The notes: generated from the letters alone by a model not told the origin. DNA of 64,000 nucleotides from Alphaproteobacteria bacterium (GCA_947473805.1 CANJGB010000012.1:29241-93240), one strand, 5' to 3'; numbered from the stretch's first letter, positions 26,651-35,555 are shown. Program-made: numbers and translations.

Positions 26651-27796
26651 TCAGGCCCGCCGTTCCAGCGGTTTTTCGCCAATTTCCGCCGCAAAGGCGT
26701 CCAGCGCCTTGACGTGCGATTCCGGCAGGGCGACGACGCCGGCCTGTTCCCGCTCGCGCCGCAGGCGCTGCGACTTCTCGCCGGGGTACAGGATTTCGGC
26801 CACGCCCTTGCGCCGCGGCGCGCCCTTCACGCCGTTGATGAATTCGTCGACCTTCGCCTTGAAGGCGGGCAGGGGCATGACGACCTCGGGGTTGATCGCG
26901 ATCACCACGCTGCCGTACCGGCCGCGTTTTTTCAGGCGGTAGAACAATTCCCATGGCGGGCTGGTGTCCGACAGCACCGCCGACAACAGGCTCAGCATGA
27001 ACACCATGGCATAGCCCTTGTGGCTGTCGCCCAACGCGGTCAGCGAACCGCGTGCATCGGGGCCGAGGCCGGGAAAGCTGTCCACGCTCGGAAATTCGGT
27101 GGCGTCAGTGGTCGGCTCGCCATGCTCGTCCAGCAACAGGCGAGGCGCGACCTGCTGCTTCTGCTTCGCCGCCAGGAACATGCCCGCCGCCGACGACTGG
27201 GTCATCGACATGTCCATGATGATCGGGTCGTGCTTGCCCGCCGGCACGGCAATGGCCAGCGGCTGGTTGCCCAGGAACGCGCCCGCGCCGCCGAACGGCG
27301 CCACGGTCGGGAAACTCTGGTTGAACACCACGCCGATCATGTCGGACTGCAGCGCCACCTGTGCGACCGGGGTCAGCAGCGCCGCCTGGAAGCGCACGCC
27401 GCAGAAGGCGATGCCGGTTTGCTTCGCCTTCTTCACCGCCAGTTCCATGGCGAATTTCGAGGCGATGCGGCCTGACGTGTTCGGAGGGCCGTCGATCAGC
27501 GCGAACGATGCCGTCTCGTTTGATACTTTCAGGTCCGGATTCAGGTTGTCGCGGCCATCCAGCGCCGCCTTGACCAGGTCGGGCAGGCGGCCAACGCCAC
27601 GGGCATGGTCGCCCTGCACCGCCTTGTCCAGGTTGGTCGCCAGCAGGAAGGCTGCGTTCTCCGCTGAGGCGCCCGCCTTGCGGTAGCCGGCAATGCCGAC
27701 GCGTTTGACCGATTCAAGCGTGACGGTGACGAACGGCTCCTCGAATTGCCACCACTGCCCCGCCGTGCGTTCCTGCAGGTTCACCTTGTCGGTCAT
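26651..27796 (-). CDS. Malate/L-lactate dehydrogenase (Ldh_2) family protein lacking the catalytic His
   Basis: A 381-residue member of the LDH2/MDG2 fold, which normally uses NAD(P)H to reduce 2-oxo acids. Family features are present: DHARGVGRLPDLV near residue 63-75, NTSGRIASKFAMELAV, GGAGAFLGNQPLAIAVP with IIMDMSMTQSSA, and GDSHKGYAMVFMLSLLS. The block normally holding N-S-N-H-F-G with the proton-donor His is here GVRFQAALLTPVA (residues 133-145), with Ala139 at the His position. Either the reaction differs or the protein is inactive. The gene follows the TetR-controlled amidohydrolase downstream, separated by a dispersed repeat. Confidence 0.82.
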   Translation of the reverse strand: MTDKVNLQERTAGQWWQFEEPFVTVTLESVKRVGIAGYRKAGASAENAAFLLATNLDKAVQGDHARGVGRLPDLVKAALDGRDNLNPDLKVSNETASFALIDGPPNTSGRIASKFAMELAVKKAKQTGIAFCGVRFQAALLTPVAQVALQSDMIGVVFNQSFPTVAPFGGAGAFLGNQPLAIAVPAGKHDPIIMDMSMTQSSAAGMFLAAKQKQQVAPRLLLDEHGEPTTDATEFPSVDSFPGLGPDARGSLTALGDSHKGYAMVFMLSLLSAVLSDTSPPWELFYRLKKRGRYGSVVIAINPEVVMPLPAFKAKVDEFINGVKGAPRRKGVAEILYPGEKSQRLRREREQAGVVALPESHVKALDAFAAEIGEKPLERRA

Positions 27797-27826
27797 TGTT
27801 TTTCCTCCCCGCGTGCGTCTTTCGAC

Positions 27827-27940
27827 GCCTCACCCTTCGCCGCAGACGCCGCCTGGGGCGGCTGTAGAATGGTGGCTCAGGATGAGGCTACTCCCAAGCC
27901 TTTATACTAGCCTCATGCTGAGCCCGTCGAAGCGTGGGGC
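27827..27940. repeat. Paired dispersed palindromes with an enlarged, interrupted arm (copy 4)
   Basis: Arm one starts GCCTCACCCTTCG (27827-27839) and ends CTCAGGATGAGGC (27876-27888), but the usual few-base centre is replaced by 36 bases (27840-27875) that contain their own GC-rich inverted repeat GCCGCC/GGGCGGC. Arm two is 27910-27940 (GCCTCATGCTGAGCCCG...GTGGGGC). It sits between two tandem minus-strand genes. Confidence 0.7.
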
Positions 27941-27952
27941 GGGCCAAGAACC

Positions 27953-29101
27953 TCAATCGAACTTGAAAATGCGCCGCGCATTGTCGCGCAGCATCTTGCG
28001 CTTCTCGTCGTCGGGCACGCCGTTCAGCCGCTCGGCATTGATCTGGCGCGAGCGCGGGAAGGTCGATTCCGTGTGCGGATAGTCCGAACCCCACATCAGG
28101 TTGTCGACGCCGATGTGATAGCGCTCCCGAATGCCCAGGGCGTCGTCCTGGAAGCTGGCAAAGCCGTTGCGGTGCCACAGGTCGGTCGGCAGGGCGCCGT
28201 CCTTGAAGCGGTAATAGTTCTTGTTGCCGTGCCGCTGGGTATAGGTGTTGTCCAGCCGGTCGAGGAAGAACGGCAGCCAGCCCAGTTCATGCTCGATCGA
28301 GCCGACGCGCAGCTTCGGATAACGGTCGAACACGCCGGCGAAGATCAGGTCGGCGATCGACTGACGCACCGGCATGTCCATGACGGTGAAGTAGCTGGGG
28401 CGGATGGCGCGGATGTCCTCGCCATGGCCCGAGGCCGGCGCGCGGTTGCCGCCCAGGTGCATGCACAGCGGCATATCAAGGTCCTGCGCCGCGGCCCAGA
28501 ACGGCTCGTAGCGCGCGTCCGTGTACGGCTGGCCTGGCATTGCCTGGGTCGGAATCAGCGCGCAGGTCAGGCCGCGGGCGCGCACGCGCTTCAGCTCGGC
28601 AATGGCGTCGTCGATATTGTCCAGGTTGATCATCGCCGCGCCCAGCATGCGCTTCGGCGCCGCCTCGTGGAATTCCAGCAGCCAGTCGTTGAACGCGCGG
28701 CACAGTGCATTGAGCAGATTGGTGTCGGCGACGCGGTACAGCATCAGGCCCTCGGTCGGGAACAGGACCATGGCCTCGACGCCATCGCTCTCGTTGTCGA
28801 GGAGGTGGGCGTTCGGGTCATAGCCGCCCTTGCGCACCTCGTCGAAATGCGCGCCGGTGCGCAGCTCGCTGGGATTGGTGAACCGGTCGCCCGATTGCGC
28901 GCCGCCGGCAAACGACAGCGTGCGGTCGCCCTCGATGTACCACCACTCGCCATCGGCTTCCTTGCGGACGTGCGGCGCCCGGTCGCGGAAGGCCTTGTCG
29001 GTGCGCGTGGTCCACAGATCGGGGGGTTCGATCAGGTGGTTGTCGGTCGAAATCATTTTGAAGTCGATTGGCGTGACCGCCGGTGCCGCTTTGGCATCCA
29101 T
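27953..29101 (-). CDS. Amidohydrolase family 2 protein (TIM-barrel hydrolase/decarboxylase)
   Basis: A 382-residue Amidohydro_2 enzyme of the TDNHLIEPPDLW type, in which the first metal motif is D-N-H rather than H-x-H. Later motifs are LPMCMHLGGNRAP-like (His; here DMPLCMHLGGN), VGSIEHELGWLPFFLDRLD and LMWGSDYPHTESTFPRS, the last containing the conserved catalytic Asp. Enzymes of this branch decarboxylate or hydrolyse aromatic and cyclic acids. The start at 29101 follows GGGAGAG; an upstream in-frame extension overlaps the operator region and is rejected. The TetR gene immediately upstream and a palindrome between the two point to specific induction. Confidence 0.9.
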   Translation of the reverse strand: MDAKAAPAVTPIDFKMISTDNHLIEPPDLWTTRTDKAFRDRAPHVRKEADGEWWYIEGDRTLSFAGGAQSGDRFTNPSELRTGAHFDEVRKGGYDPNAHLLDNESDGVEAMVLFPTEGLMLYRVADTNLLNALCRAFNDWLLEFHEAAPKRMLGAAMINLDNIDDAIAELKRVRARGLTCALIPTQAMPGQPYTDARYEPFWAAAQDLDMPLCMHLGGNRAPASGHGEDIRAIRPSYFTVMDMPVRQSIADLIFAGVFDRYPKLRVGSIEHELGWLPFFLDRLDNTYTQRHGNKNYYRFKDGALPTDLWHRNGFASFQDDALGIRERYHIGVDNLMWGSDYPHTESTFPRSRQINAERLNGVPDDEKRKMLRDNARRIFKFD

Positions 29102-29145
29102 GGTTTCTCTCCCTTCGAAACGGTGTCTTCCCGTTCGTTGCAGAA

Positions 29146-29175
29146 ACCCTACCAATCAATCGGTAGGTTGGTCAA
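29146..29175 (-). promoter_or_regulatory. Promoter with embedded TetR-type operator
   Basis: Inverted arms CCTACC (29148-29153) and GGTAGG (29162-29167) with an 8-base centre form a typical TetR-family operator. On the minus strand it lies between a -35 TTGACC (29175-29170, overlapping the TetR stop codon) and a -10-like TAGGGT (29151-29146). Binding would block polymerase at the amidohydrolase promoter. Confidence 0.65.
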
Positions 29176-29792
29176 GGGCGCAGGGAAAATCCGTTCAGCA
29201 GCAGGTCGGTGAACGCCGGAGCTAGGCGCCGGATTTCCGCCTCGTCGATCTCGCCACGCCGGAACGGGCCCACGCATTGCCAGATCGCATCGCGGCTCAG
29301 CCGGTAGAAGATGAACGGTTCGATGTCGGCACGAAACTGTCCGGCCGCGATGCCGTCTTTCAGGATGCGCAGCCAGATCGCCTGGAAACGCCCGTGTGCC
29401 GCCTTCAGATAATCGAAACCCGGCTGCCGGCTCAGCACGGCATAGTCATTTTGGTAAATGGCGCAGGCGTCTGGCAGGCGCAGCAGGATCTCGAACGACG
29501 CCTCGATCAATCCGGTCAGGCAGGTGCGGGGGCTTTCGTCCCTGCCTAAAACTTCGGCATAGGCGGCAAGCAACTCGTCCACCGGCTGGCTCAGGATTTC
29601 GTGCACCATCTGCTCTTTCGCGGCGAAGTGATGGTACAGGCTGGCCGACCGCAGGCCGACGGCATCGGCAATGTCGCGGATGCTGGTGGTGGCGACGCCG
29701 CGGTCGGCAAACAGCCGCGCGGCCTCGCGCAGAATCTGCTGCCGGCGGCCGGTTTCCGGCACCTCGGCGGCGCTGAGTGCATTTTCTGACAT
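29172..29792 (-). CDS. TetR-family transcriptional repressor
   Basis: A 206-residue regulator. The N-terminal helix-turn-helix (about residues 16-62) includes ILREAARLFADRGVATTSIRDIADAVGLRSASLYHHFAAKE in pieces recognisable as TetR_N; the C-terminal half is the helical ligand domain with no specific signature. Its stop overlaps the probable promoter of the downstream amidohydrolase, where a CCTACC/GGTAGG palindrome lies. Divergent from the binding-protein gene at 29947 across 154 bases. Probably responds to the substrate or CoA-ester of the local pathway; ligand unknown. Confidence 0.9.
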   Translation of the reverse strand: MSENALSAAEVPETGRRQQILREAARLFADRGVATTSIRDIADAVGLRSASLYHHFAAKEQMVHEILSQPVDELLAAYAEVLGRDESPRTCLTGLIEASFEILLRLPDACAIYQNDYAVLSRQPGFDYLKAAHGRFQAIWLRILKDGIAAGQFRADIEPFIFYRLSRDAIWQCVGPFRRGEIDEAEIRRLAPAFTDLLLNGFSLRP

Positions 29793-29946
29793 GACGCGAG
29801 GATATCATGGGGTCGCGCTGCACTGCGGCGCAATCCGGCTTCCACATGGCTGGATTCTTGGCCTTCCCGCAAATTCCACGGTATGGTAATGGCAGCAGCG
29901 ATAATCCGCTGGCCGCATAAGTGGTCACGTCCTCGGGAGGCACAAA

Positions 29947-31170
29947 ATGACTATCAACATCGGTAAGTCCCTGTTCGCACGCGCCATGTTGGCGGGCGTC
30001 GCCACGGCCGCGTTCGCGTCCGCCGCCATGGCCCAGGGCAACGAGTTCAAGCTGGGATCGATCACCTCGATCACCGGCAAGTTTGCGATTATCGGCACCG
30101 CCCAGGATGTTGCCGTGAAGCTCGCCCTCAAGGAAATCAACGACGCCGGCGGCATCATGGGCCGCAAGGTGGTGCTGGTGACCGGCGACACCCAGACCGA
30201 TCCGACCATCGCGTCGGCCGAGGCCAAGCGCCTCGCCTACCAGGAAAAGGTCTCCGCGATTATCGGCCCGCTGGTGACGCAGGAAATCCTGCCGACCCTG
30301 CCGATTTTCACCGACGCCAAGCTGCCGCAGATTTCCACCACCGGTTCCTCGGCGGTGACGCCGCAGGTCGGCCCGTACCACTTCTCGTTCAACAACAGCA
30401 GCGACACCCAGGCCATCGTCATGGCCGATTTCGCCAAGAACACGCTCAAGGCGAAGAAGATCTCGGTGCTTGCCGACAATGGCGGCCAGTCCAAGTCTGG
30501 CGTCGAATTCCTGAACGGCTACGTCAAGAAGATCGGCCTTGAGATCACCGGCGTGCAGGAATACGCGGCCGGCGGCGAGGATATGACGCCGCAGATCCTC
30601 AGCCTGCGCCGCGCCAACGCCGACGCGATGCTGTTCTTCACCAGCGGCTACACGGACCTGGTCCACCTGCTCAAGGGCCGGAACGACTTCGGCTGGGACA
30701 TCCCGGTCGTGGGCCAGTTGTCGGTCCCGACCTATGCACCGCAGGCTGCGAAACTGGTCAGCGCCGATGCTTTCCGCGGCGTGTATGGCCAGAACTACGG
30801 CGGCTTCAGCTACTGCACAAACGACGCGCCGGGCTCCGGTGGATTCGCCAAGTTCAAGGAACGCCTGAAGGCCTTCTCGCCGGAGAGCGATGGCAAGATT
30901 CCGGCGCCGACGGCCCTGTACATGTACGACTCGGTGTACCTGATGAAGGCCGCGCTCGAGGGCATGCAGAAGGACAAGATGGCCATCGACGGTCCGAACT
31001 TCCAGCAGTGGATGTACAAGCACGCCAAGGAGGTCAACACCCTGGTCACCGCCAAGGGCCTCGCTCCGTCAACGGAAAGCCACTTCCTGTTTGGCGCCGG
31101 CGCGTACGTGATGGTCGAGCGTCCCGACCAGTCGCGTCCCGACGGCACGATGAAGCGCGTCGGCTGCTGA
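29947..31170 (+). CDS. LivK-like ABC transporter substrate-binding protein
   Basis: A 407-residue periplasmic protein of the Peripla_BP_6 type. The signal peptide ends near AAMAQ (about residue 30) and the mature start is GNEFKLGSITSITGKFAIIG. Blocks DAGGIMGRKVVLVTGDTQTDP and GPYHFSFNNSSDTQAIVM are typical of amide/aromatic-acid binding proteins. GGGAGG stands 7 bases before the ATG. It is transcribed divergently from the TetR gene and precedes an SDR/hydratase pair. It is related to the protein at 32906-34102 rather than to the 6.9-9.4 kb pair. Confidence 0.9.
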   Translation: MTINIGKSLFARAMLAGVATAAFASAAMAQGNEFKLGSITSITGKFAIIGTAQDVAVKLALKEINDAGGIMGRKVVLVTGDTQTDPTIASAEAKRLAYQEKVSAIIGPLVTQEILPTLPIFTDAKLPQISTTGSSAVTPQVGPYHFSFNNSSDTQAIVMADFAKNTLKAKKISVLADNGGQSKSGVEFLNGYVKKIGLEITGVQEYAAGGEDMTPQILSLRRANADAMLFFTSGYTDLVHLLKGRNDFGWDIPVVGQLSVPTYAPQAAKLVSADAFRGVYGQNYGGFSYCTNDAPGSGGFAKFKERLKAFSPESDGKIPAPTALYMYDSVYLMKAALEGMQKDKMAIDGPNFQQWMYKHAKEVNTLVTAKGLAPSTESHFLFGAGAYVMVERPDQSRPDGTMKRVGC

Positions 31171-31295
31171 TCCGCTCCGACGCGACATAGCTGACTGCAA
31201 CATCCCCGCCGCCATGGCCTTCGCGCCGTGGCGGCGGGTTACTTTTGTCCACGGGTTGGTTTGTCTCGATTGATTTTGTCCAGGAGGAGATGAGC

Positions 31296-32054
31296 ATGGG
31301 TACGTCGCTGCGAGGCAAGGTCGCCGTCGTCACCGGCGCGGGCAACGGCATCGGGCGCGCCTCCGCGCTGCGCCTGGCCCAGGAGGGCGCCGATGTTGGC
31401 CTGCTCGATCTCGAGAAGGATGCGGTCGAGGCCGTCGCCGCCGAAATTCGCGCGCTGGGACGCCGCGCGCTGCCCATCAACATCGACTGCACCAATGGCG
31501 AGGCCATTGCCGGCGCCTTCACGCGCATCAAGGCGGAACTCGGCCCCGTTCACGTCCTGCTGAACAATGTCGGGCAGAGCGCGCGCGAGCGCACGTCCGA
31601 GTTCGTCGACGCCGACATGAAGGTGCTCGACTTCATTCTCGATGTGAACCTGAAGAGCTGCATCCTCTGCTCGCACCAGGTCGCCGGCGACATGAAGAAG
31701 CGCGGCGCCGGTCGCATCGTCAACATCACCTCGGAATCGGCGGTCAACGGCTCGCTGAAGACGTGGGAATACTCCGCCGCCAAGGCCGGCGTCATCGGCT
31801 TTACCCGCTCCATCGCCCGCGAACTGGCGCCCCATGGCGTGACCGTCAACGCGGTCGGCCCGGGCTCGACCCAGACCCGCGCCATGGACCGCATGCCGCA
31901 GGACCTGATGGACAAGGTGAAGGCCGGCATTCCCATGAAGCGCATGGGCAAGCCCGAGGACATCGCCAACGCCGTCGCCTTCTTCGCCGGCGACCAGAGC
32001 GACTACGTCACCGGCCAGACGCTGCTGGTCAACGGCGGCAACTGGATGCTCTGA
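31296..32054 (+). CDS. Short-chain dehydrogenase/reductase
   Basis: A 252-residue SDR with TGAGNGIG (13-20), NNVG at 90-93 (in place of NNAG), catalytic Ser146 (NITSESA), Tyr159 and Lys163 (YSAAK), and C-terminal GDQSDYVTGQTLLVNGGNWM. AGGAGG is 8 bases before ATG 31296, making it better than the ATG two codons earlier. Its stop overlaps the crotonase ATG (TGATG), so the pair is translationally coupled: together they could hydrate an enoyl-CoA and oxidise the product. Confidence 0.9.
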   Translation: MGTSLRGKVAVVTGAGNGIGRASALRLAQEGADVGLLDLEKDAVEAVAAEIRALGRRALPINIDCTNGEAIAGAFTRIKAELGPVHVLLNNVGQSARERTSEFVDADMKVLDFILDVNLKSCILCSHQVAGDMKKRGAGRIVNITSESAVNGSLKTWEYSAAKAGVIGFTRSIARELAPHGVTVNAVGPGSTQTRAMDRMPQDLMDKVKAGIPMKRMGKPEDIANAVAFFAGDQSDYVTGQTLLVNGGNWML

Positions 32055-32857
32055 TGGATACGTCTTTTTACGCCGCCTACAAGCACCTGAAGTTCGCGCG
32101 GCGGGGCAAGATCCTCGTCATCACCCTCGACAATCCGCCGACCAACATGTCGCCGGACATGCACAACGACCTGTCGCGGGTGTTTGCCGACATCAACCGC
32201 GATCCGGACACCGCCGTCGTGGTGCTGACCGGCGCGGGGAAGATCTTTTCCGCCGGCGGCAACATCAACAAGATGGCGGAGCGCGCGGAAAAGGGCCTGC
32301 ACAGCGAATGGCTGGCCATGGCCGACGAGGGCAAGGAAATCCTGCTCGGCCTCTTGCGCCTGCAGAAGCCGATCATCGCCCGCGTCAACGGCCACGCCAT
32401 GGGCCTCGGCGCGACGCTGGCGGTGTTCTGCGACATCTCGGTCATGGTCGATACCGCCAAGATCGCCGACACGCATGTGAAGGTCGGCCTCGTTGCGGGC
32501 GACGGCGGCTCGCTGATCTGGCCGCTCCTGATCGGCTATCCGCGCGCCAAGGAACTGCTGATGTTCGGCGAGACCATTACCGGCGCGCAGGCCGCGCAGT
32601 ACGGCCTCGTGAACTACGCGGTGCCGGCGGCGGAACTCGATGCCAAGGTCGATGACATGGCCGACAGGCTCGCGGCCGGTGCGACCAAGGCGATCAGCGG
32701 CACCAAGATGGCGATCAACATGCTGCTGCGGAACCAGCTGGAGGGTCTGATCGACACCCATTTCGGGTTCGAGACCGCCACCTATCTCAGCGACGACCAC
32801 CGCGAGGCCGCCACGGCCTTCCGCGACAAGCGCGAGCCGAAGTTCACTGGTCGGTAG
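32054..32857 (+). CDS. Enoyl-CoA hydratase/isomerase (crotonase family)
   Basis: A 267-residue crotonase. Oxyanion-hole blocks are IFSAGGNINKM and NGHAMGLGATLAVFCDIS; the active-site region reads HVKVGLVAGDGGSLIWPLLIG, in which one position usually Glu is Asp/Gly-rich, as in several crotonases of ring degradation. The start overlaps the SDR stop by one base. The C-terminal LSDDHREAATAFRDKREPKFTGR is the usual tail. Probably hydrates or isomerises an unsaturated acyl-CoA made in the same pathway. Confidence 0.9.
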   Translation: MDTSFYAAYKHLKFARRGKILVITLDNPPTNMSPDMHNDLSRVFADINRDPDTAVVVLTGAGKIFSAGGNINKMAERAEKGLHSEWLAMADEGKEILLGLLRLQKPIIARVNGHAMGLGATLAVFCDISVMVDTAKIADTHVKVGLVAGDGGSLIWPLLIGYPRAKELLMFGETITGAQAAQYGLVNYAVPAAELDAKVDDMADRLAAGATKAISGTKMAINMLLRNQLEGLIDTHFGFETATYLSDDHREAATAFRDKREPKFTGR

Positions 32858-32868
32858 ACACGTCCGGC

Positions 32869-32891
32869 ATGGCCGGGGCAAGCCCGGCCAT
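32869..32891. terminator. Bidirectional hairpin between convergent genes
   Basis: Inverted repeat ATGGCCGGG / CCCGGCCAT with a short GCAAG-type centre, in the 48-base gap between the crotonase and the convergent binding-protein gene. It belongs to a different palindrome type from the GCCTCATCCTGAG repeats; a relative stands at 54991-55068. Confidence 0.65.
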
Positions 32892-32905
32892 GACGGTACG
32901 CCGCT

Positions 32906-34102
32906 CTAGCAGTTCGCGCGGTTGAACAGGCCGTCGGCCCGCACCTTGTCGGGGCTCGACACGATGGCGATGGTCGGCAGGCCGATCATGAAGTGGTCCT
33001 TGTCGCTGGCCGCCAGCGTGCCAAGAATGGTGTCCAGCTTGCCGGCGTTGTTCTCAAGCCACTTGGCCAGGGTCGGGCCATCGGTCTTGCCGCCGTTCGC
33101 CTCGACCGCCTGCTTGAAGATGTGCAGCATCGAGTACGACTGGCCAATGCCCGACGGGCCGCCCTTCTTCGCCAGGTCCGGCACCGCCGCCTCGGCGCGC
33201 TTGATGAACTTCGCGAAGTTCGAGGTGCCCAGCGCATCGGTCTTGCACGCCGAATAGCCGCCCCACGCGGTCGCCGAGATGTTGTCGAACGAGCCCGCCG
33301 GCACTTCACGCGCAATGGCCTGGCCGTAGTTCGTGATGGTCGTGTTCGAGACCACCGGCACCTTCCAGCCCACGTCGTTCATCGTGACGATCAGCTTCTT
33401 CGAATCCTCGCGCGTCGAGCTGACGAACAGCACGACATCGACGCCGGCCCGGCGCAGGCCGAGAATCTGCGGCGTCATGTCATCGACGTTGAACGGGAAT
33501 TCCTGGATCGCCGTGGCGGTCATGCCGCTGGTCTTCAGTTCGTCGTTCATCGCCTCGACCGCCGCCTTCGACAGGCCGCCATTGTCGGACAGGATGCCGA
33601 TCTTCTTGTAGCCCTTGTCCTTCACCGCGTAGCGGACCATGGGAATGGCCTGGCCGGCGGCGCTGGCGCTGTCCGAGAAGTGGTACGGCGCGACCGTGGT
33701 GTTCAGCAGCGGCGAGGCCGCCGTGGTGATGAACAGGATCTTGGCTTCCGTCGTCACCAGGTTGGCGGGGATGGTCTCCTGGCTGGTCGGCGGGCCCATA
33801 ATGGCGACGACCTTTTCCTGGAACACCAGGCGCTTCGCCTCGTTCGAGGCCTGGGTGCCATCGCTGGCGGTATCGGCCCAGACCATTTCGATCTGCTTGC
33901 CGGCAATGCCGCCGGCCGCATTGATTTCGGCCTGGGCCAGCTTGTTGCCGGCCTCGTACGACAGGCCGACCAGGGCGGCGCCGCCGGTCAGCGGAATGAG
34001 GCCGCCGATGCGCATCTTCTCCTGCGCGGACGCGGTGGCGGCGATGGTTACGGTAAAGGCGCCGGCCAAAGCCAGGGCGCGGAACGTCATCTTGTTTGTC
34101 AT
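32906..34102 (-). CDS. LivK-like ABC transporter substrate-binding protein
   Basis: A 398-residue secreted binding protein. The signal peptide (MTNKMTFRALALAGAFTVTI then AATASAQ) precedes EKMRIGGLIPLTGGAALVG. Family blocks include NAAGGIAGKQIEMVWADTASDG, YHFSDSASAAGQAIPMVRYAV and LRRAGVDVVLFVSS. GGGAGG lies 9 bases before ATG 34102; the open frame upstream lacks a signal peptide. It is a tandem neighbour of 34323-35555, separated by a dispersed repeat. No permease or ATPase partner nearby. Confidence 0.9.
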   Translation of the reverse strand: MTNKMTFRALALAGAFTVTIAATASAQEKMRIGGLIPLTGGAALVGLSYEAGNKLAQAEINAAGGIAGKQIEMVWADTASDGTQASNEAKRLVFQEKVVAIMGPPTSQETIPANLVTTEAKILFITTAASPLLNTTVAPYHFSDSASAAGQAIPMVRYAVKDKGYKKIGILSDNGGLSKAAVEAMNDELKTSGMTATAIQEFPFNVDDMTPQILGLRRAGVDVVLFVSSTREDSKKLIVTMNDVGWKVPVVSNTTITNYGQAIAREVPAGSFDNISATAWGGYSACKTDALGTSNFAKFIKRAEAAVPDLAKKGGPSGIGQSYSMLHIFKQAVEANGGKTDGPTLAKWLENNAGKLDTILGTLAASDKDHFMIGLPTIAIVSSPDKVRADGLFNRANC

Positions 34103-34176
34103 ACTTTGTTTCCTCCCAATCGGAACAACCGAACGTGGCATATCGGTAGCGCGTTGGCTACTGGCTGCGGAGCCAC

Positions 34177-34257
34177 GCCTCATCCTTCGACAGGCTCAGG
34201 ATAAGGGCGACTTCAATTCCCGACTGGCCTCGTGCCGGGCCCGACGAAGCGCGCGGC
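34177..34257. repeat. Paired inverted dispersed palindromes (copy 5)
   Basis: Arm one 34177-34209 (GCCTCATCCTTCGACAGG...), arm two 34227-34257 (GCCTCGTGCCGGGCCCG...), more diverged than other copies. Lies upstream of the 34102 start and downstream of the 34323 gene end. Confidence 0.65.
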
Positions 34258-34322
34258 GGGTCAAAAACGTTCGGGGCGCGGCAGGCACCCGGCCCACCGC
34301 GCCCCGCCGCCTTAGGCCAGTC

Positions 34323-35555
34323 CTAGCAGCCGGCGCGCTTCAGCATGCCGTCGCTGCGGATGTCGCCCATGTTCTCGACCATGGTCAGCGAGTCCGCCAG
34401 GGCCAGGAAGTGGTTCGTCTTCGACAGGTGCGGATACGCCGCCAGCAGCTTCAGCTTGCCGGAATTGTTCTCCAGCCATTCGGTCATCTTCTTGCCATCC
34501 AGGCTGCCGGCGCCTTCTGCCGCCGCCTTCGCCGCGTACAGTTCGTCGTACATCTCGGCCACGTTCACGATCTGCGTCGCCGGGTCCATCTTCGGCTCGA
34601 ACGCCTTCAGCCGGACCAGGAACTTCGCGTAGTCCGAGGTGCCCAGCGCGTCACCCGTGCAATAGGTGAACGGCTTGATGCCGACGCCGGCCACCAGGCG
34701 CTTGATCGCGCTCGGCCCCGCCGTCTTGGCGATCACCGGGTACGAAATCGCAACGCCATTGTTGCCCGCCGCCTGGATGTTCCAGTTCAGCTCGTCCATG
34801 TTTTTCAGGATCACCGCCGTGTCGGTCAGGAACGTCTGCGACAGCAGCATGAAATCCGGGTTCTTGGCCTTCACGCGCAGCAGGTTCGGCGTCATGTCGG
34901 CGGCGTTCGCCGCGAACTGCTCGATCGTGTAGTTGGTGAAGCCGCGCTCCTTCATGCGCTCCTTCATCCGCTCGATGACGATGATCGAGTTCTGGATCTC
35001 GTCGGTCAGGATCGCCAGGTTCTTCGACTTCTTGATGTCCAGCGCGTAGTCCAGCATCGCATCGGCCAGCGAGTTCGAGCCCGGCCCGTAGGTGAACAGG
35101 GTCGAGGCCAGCTCCACGGTGATCTGCGCCGAGGTGCCGAAGCTCCAGTACGTCACGCCGGTTTCCTGCGCCATCACTGCCTTGGCGGCGGCGATGGTGG
35201 TGGCGCTGTAGAGCGGCCCCAGCATGATGTGCACCTTCTCCTGGTAGATCATGCGCTTGGTCTCGGTCACCGCCTGGGTGGTGTCGGCGGCGTCGTCGCC
35301 CTGCACCAGCACCACCGGCCGGCCCAGTATGCCGCCCGCCGCGTTGATCTCGGCGGCCGCCATCTTGGCGCCCAGCAGGGCCGCCAGGCCCGTCTGCGCC
35401 CCGCCGCCCGAGGTGGTGAACAGCGCGCCGACCTTCACCGGCTCCTTCGCCTGCGCCAGCGCGCTGTGGGGGCTGGTCAGCAAGGCGGCGCCGGCCAGCG
35501 CCAGGGCTGCCAGCGAGACGCCGGAAAGACGGAATAGGGGTGTCGATACGGTCAT
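34323..35555 (-). CDS. LivK-like ABC transporter substrate-binding protein
   Basis: A 410-residue periplasmic binding protein. The signal peptide ends at SALAQ (about residue 34), followed by AKEPVKVGALFTTSGGGAQTG. Typical blocks are INAAGGILGRPVVLVQGDDAAD, PLYSATTIAAAKAVMAQETG and KARNPDFMLL-like text (here KAKNPDFMLLSQTFL). GGGAGG is 7 bases before ATG 35555; an in-frame extension of over 140 codons upstream is low-complexity and rejected. Two tandem binding proteins on this strand suggest duplication followed by strong divergence; the ligand is unknown. Confidence 0.9.
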   Translation of the reverse strand: MTVSTPLFRLSGVSLAALALAGAALLTSPHSALAQAKEPVKVGALFTTSGGGAQTGLAALLGAKMAAAEINAAGGILGRPVVLVQGDDAADTTQAVTETKRMIYQEKVHIMLGPLYSATTIAAAKAVMAQETGVTYWSFGTSAQITVELASTLFTYGPGSNSLADAMLDYALDIKKSKNLAILTDEIQNSIIVIERMKERMKERGFTNYTIEQFAANAADMTPNLLRVKAKNPDFMLLSQTFLTDTAVILKNMDELNWNIQAAGNNGVAISYPVIAKTAGPSAIKRLVAGVGIKPFTYCTGDALGTSDYAKFLVRLKAFEPKMDPATQIVNVAEMYDELYAAKAAAEGAGSLDGKKMTEWLENNSGKLKLLAAYPHLSKTNHFLALADSLTMVENMGDIRSDGMLKRAGC

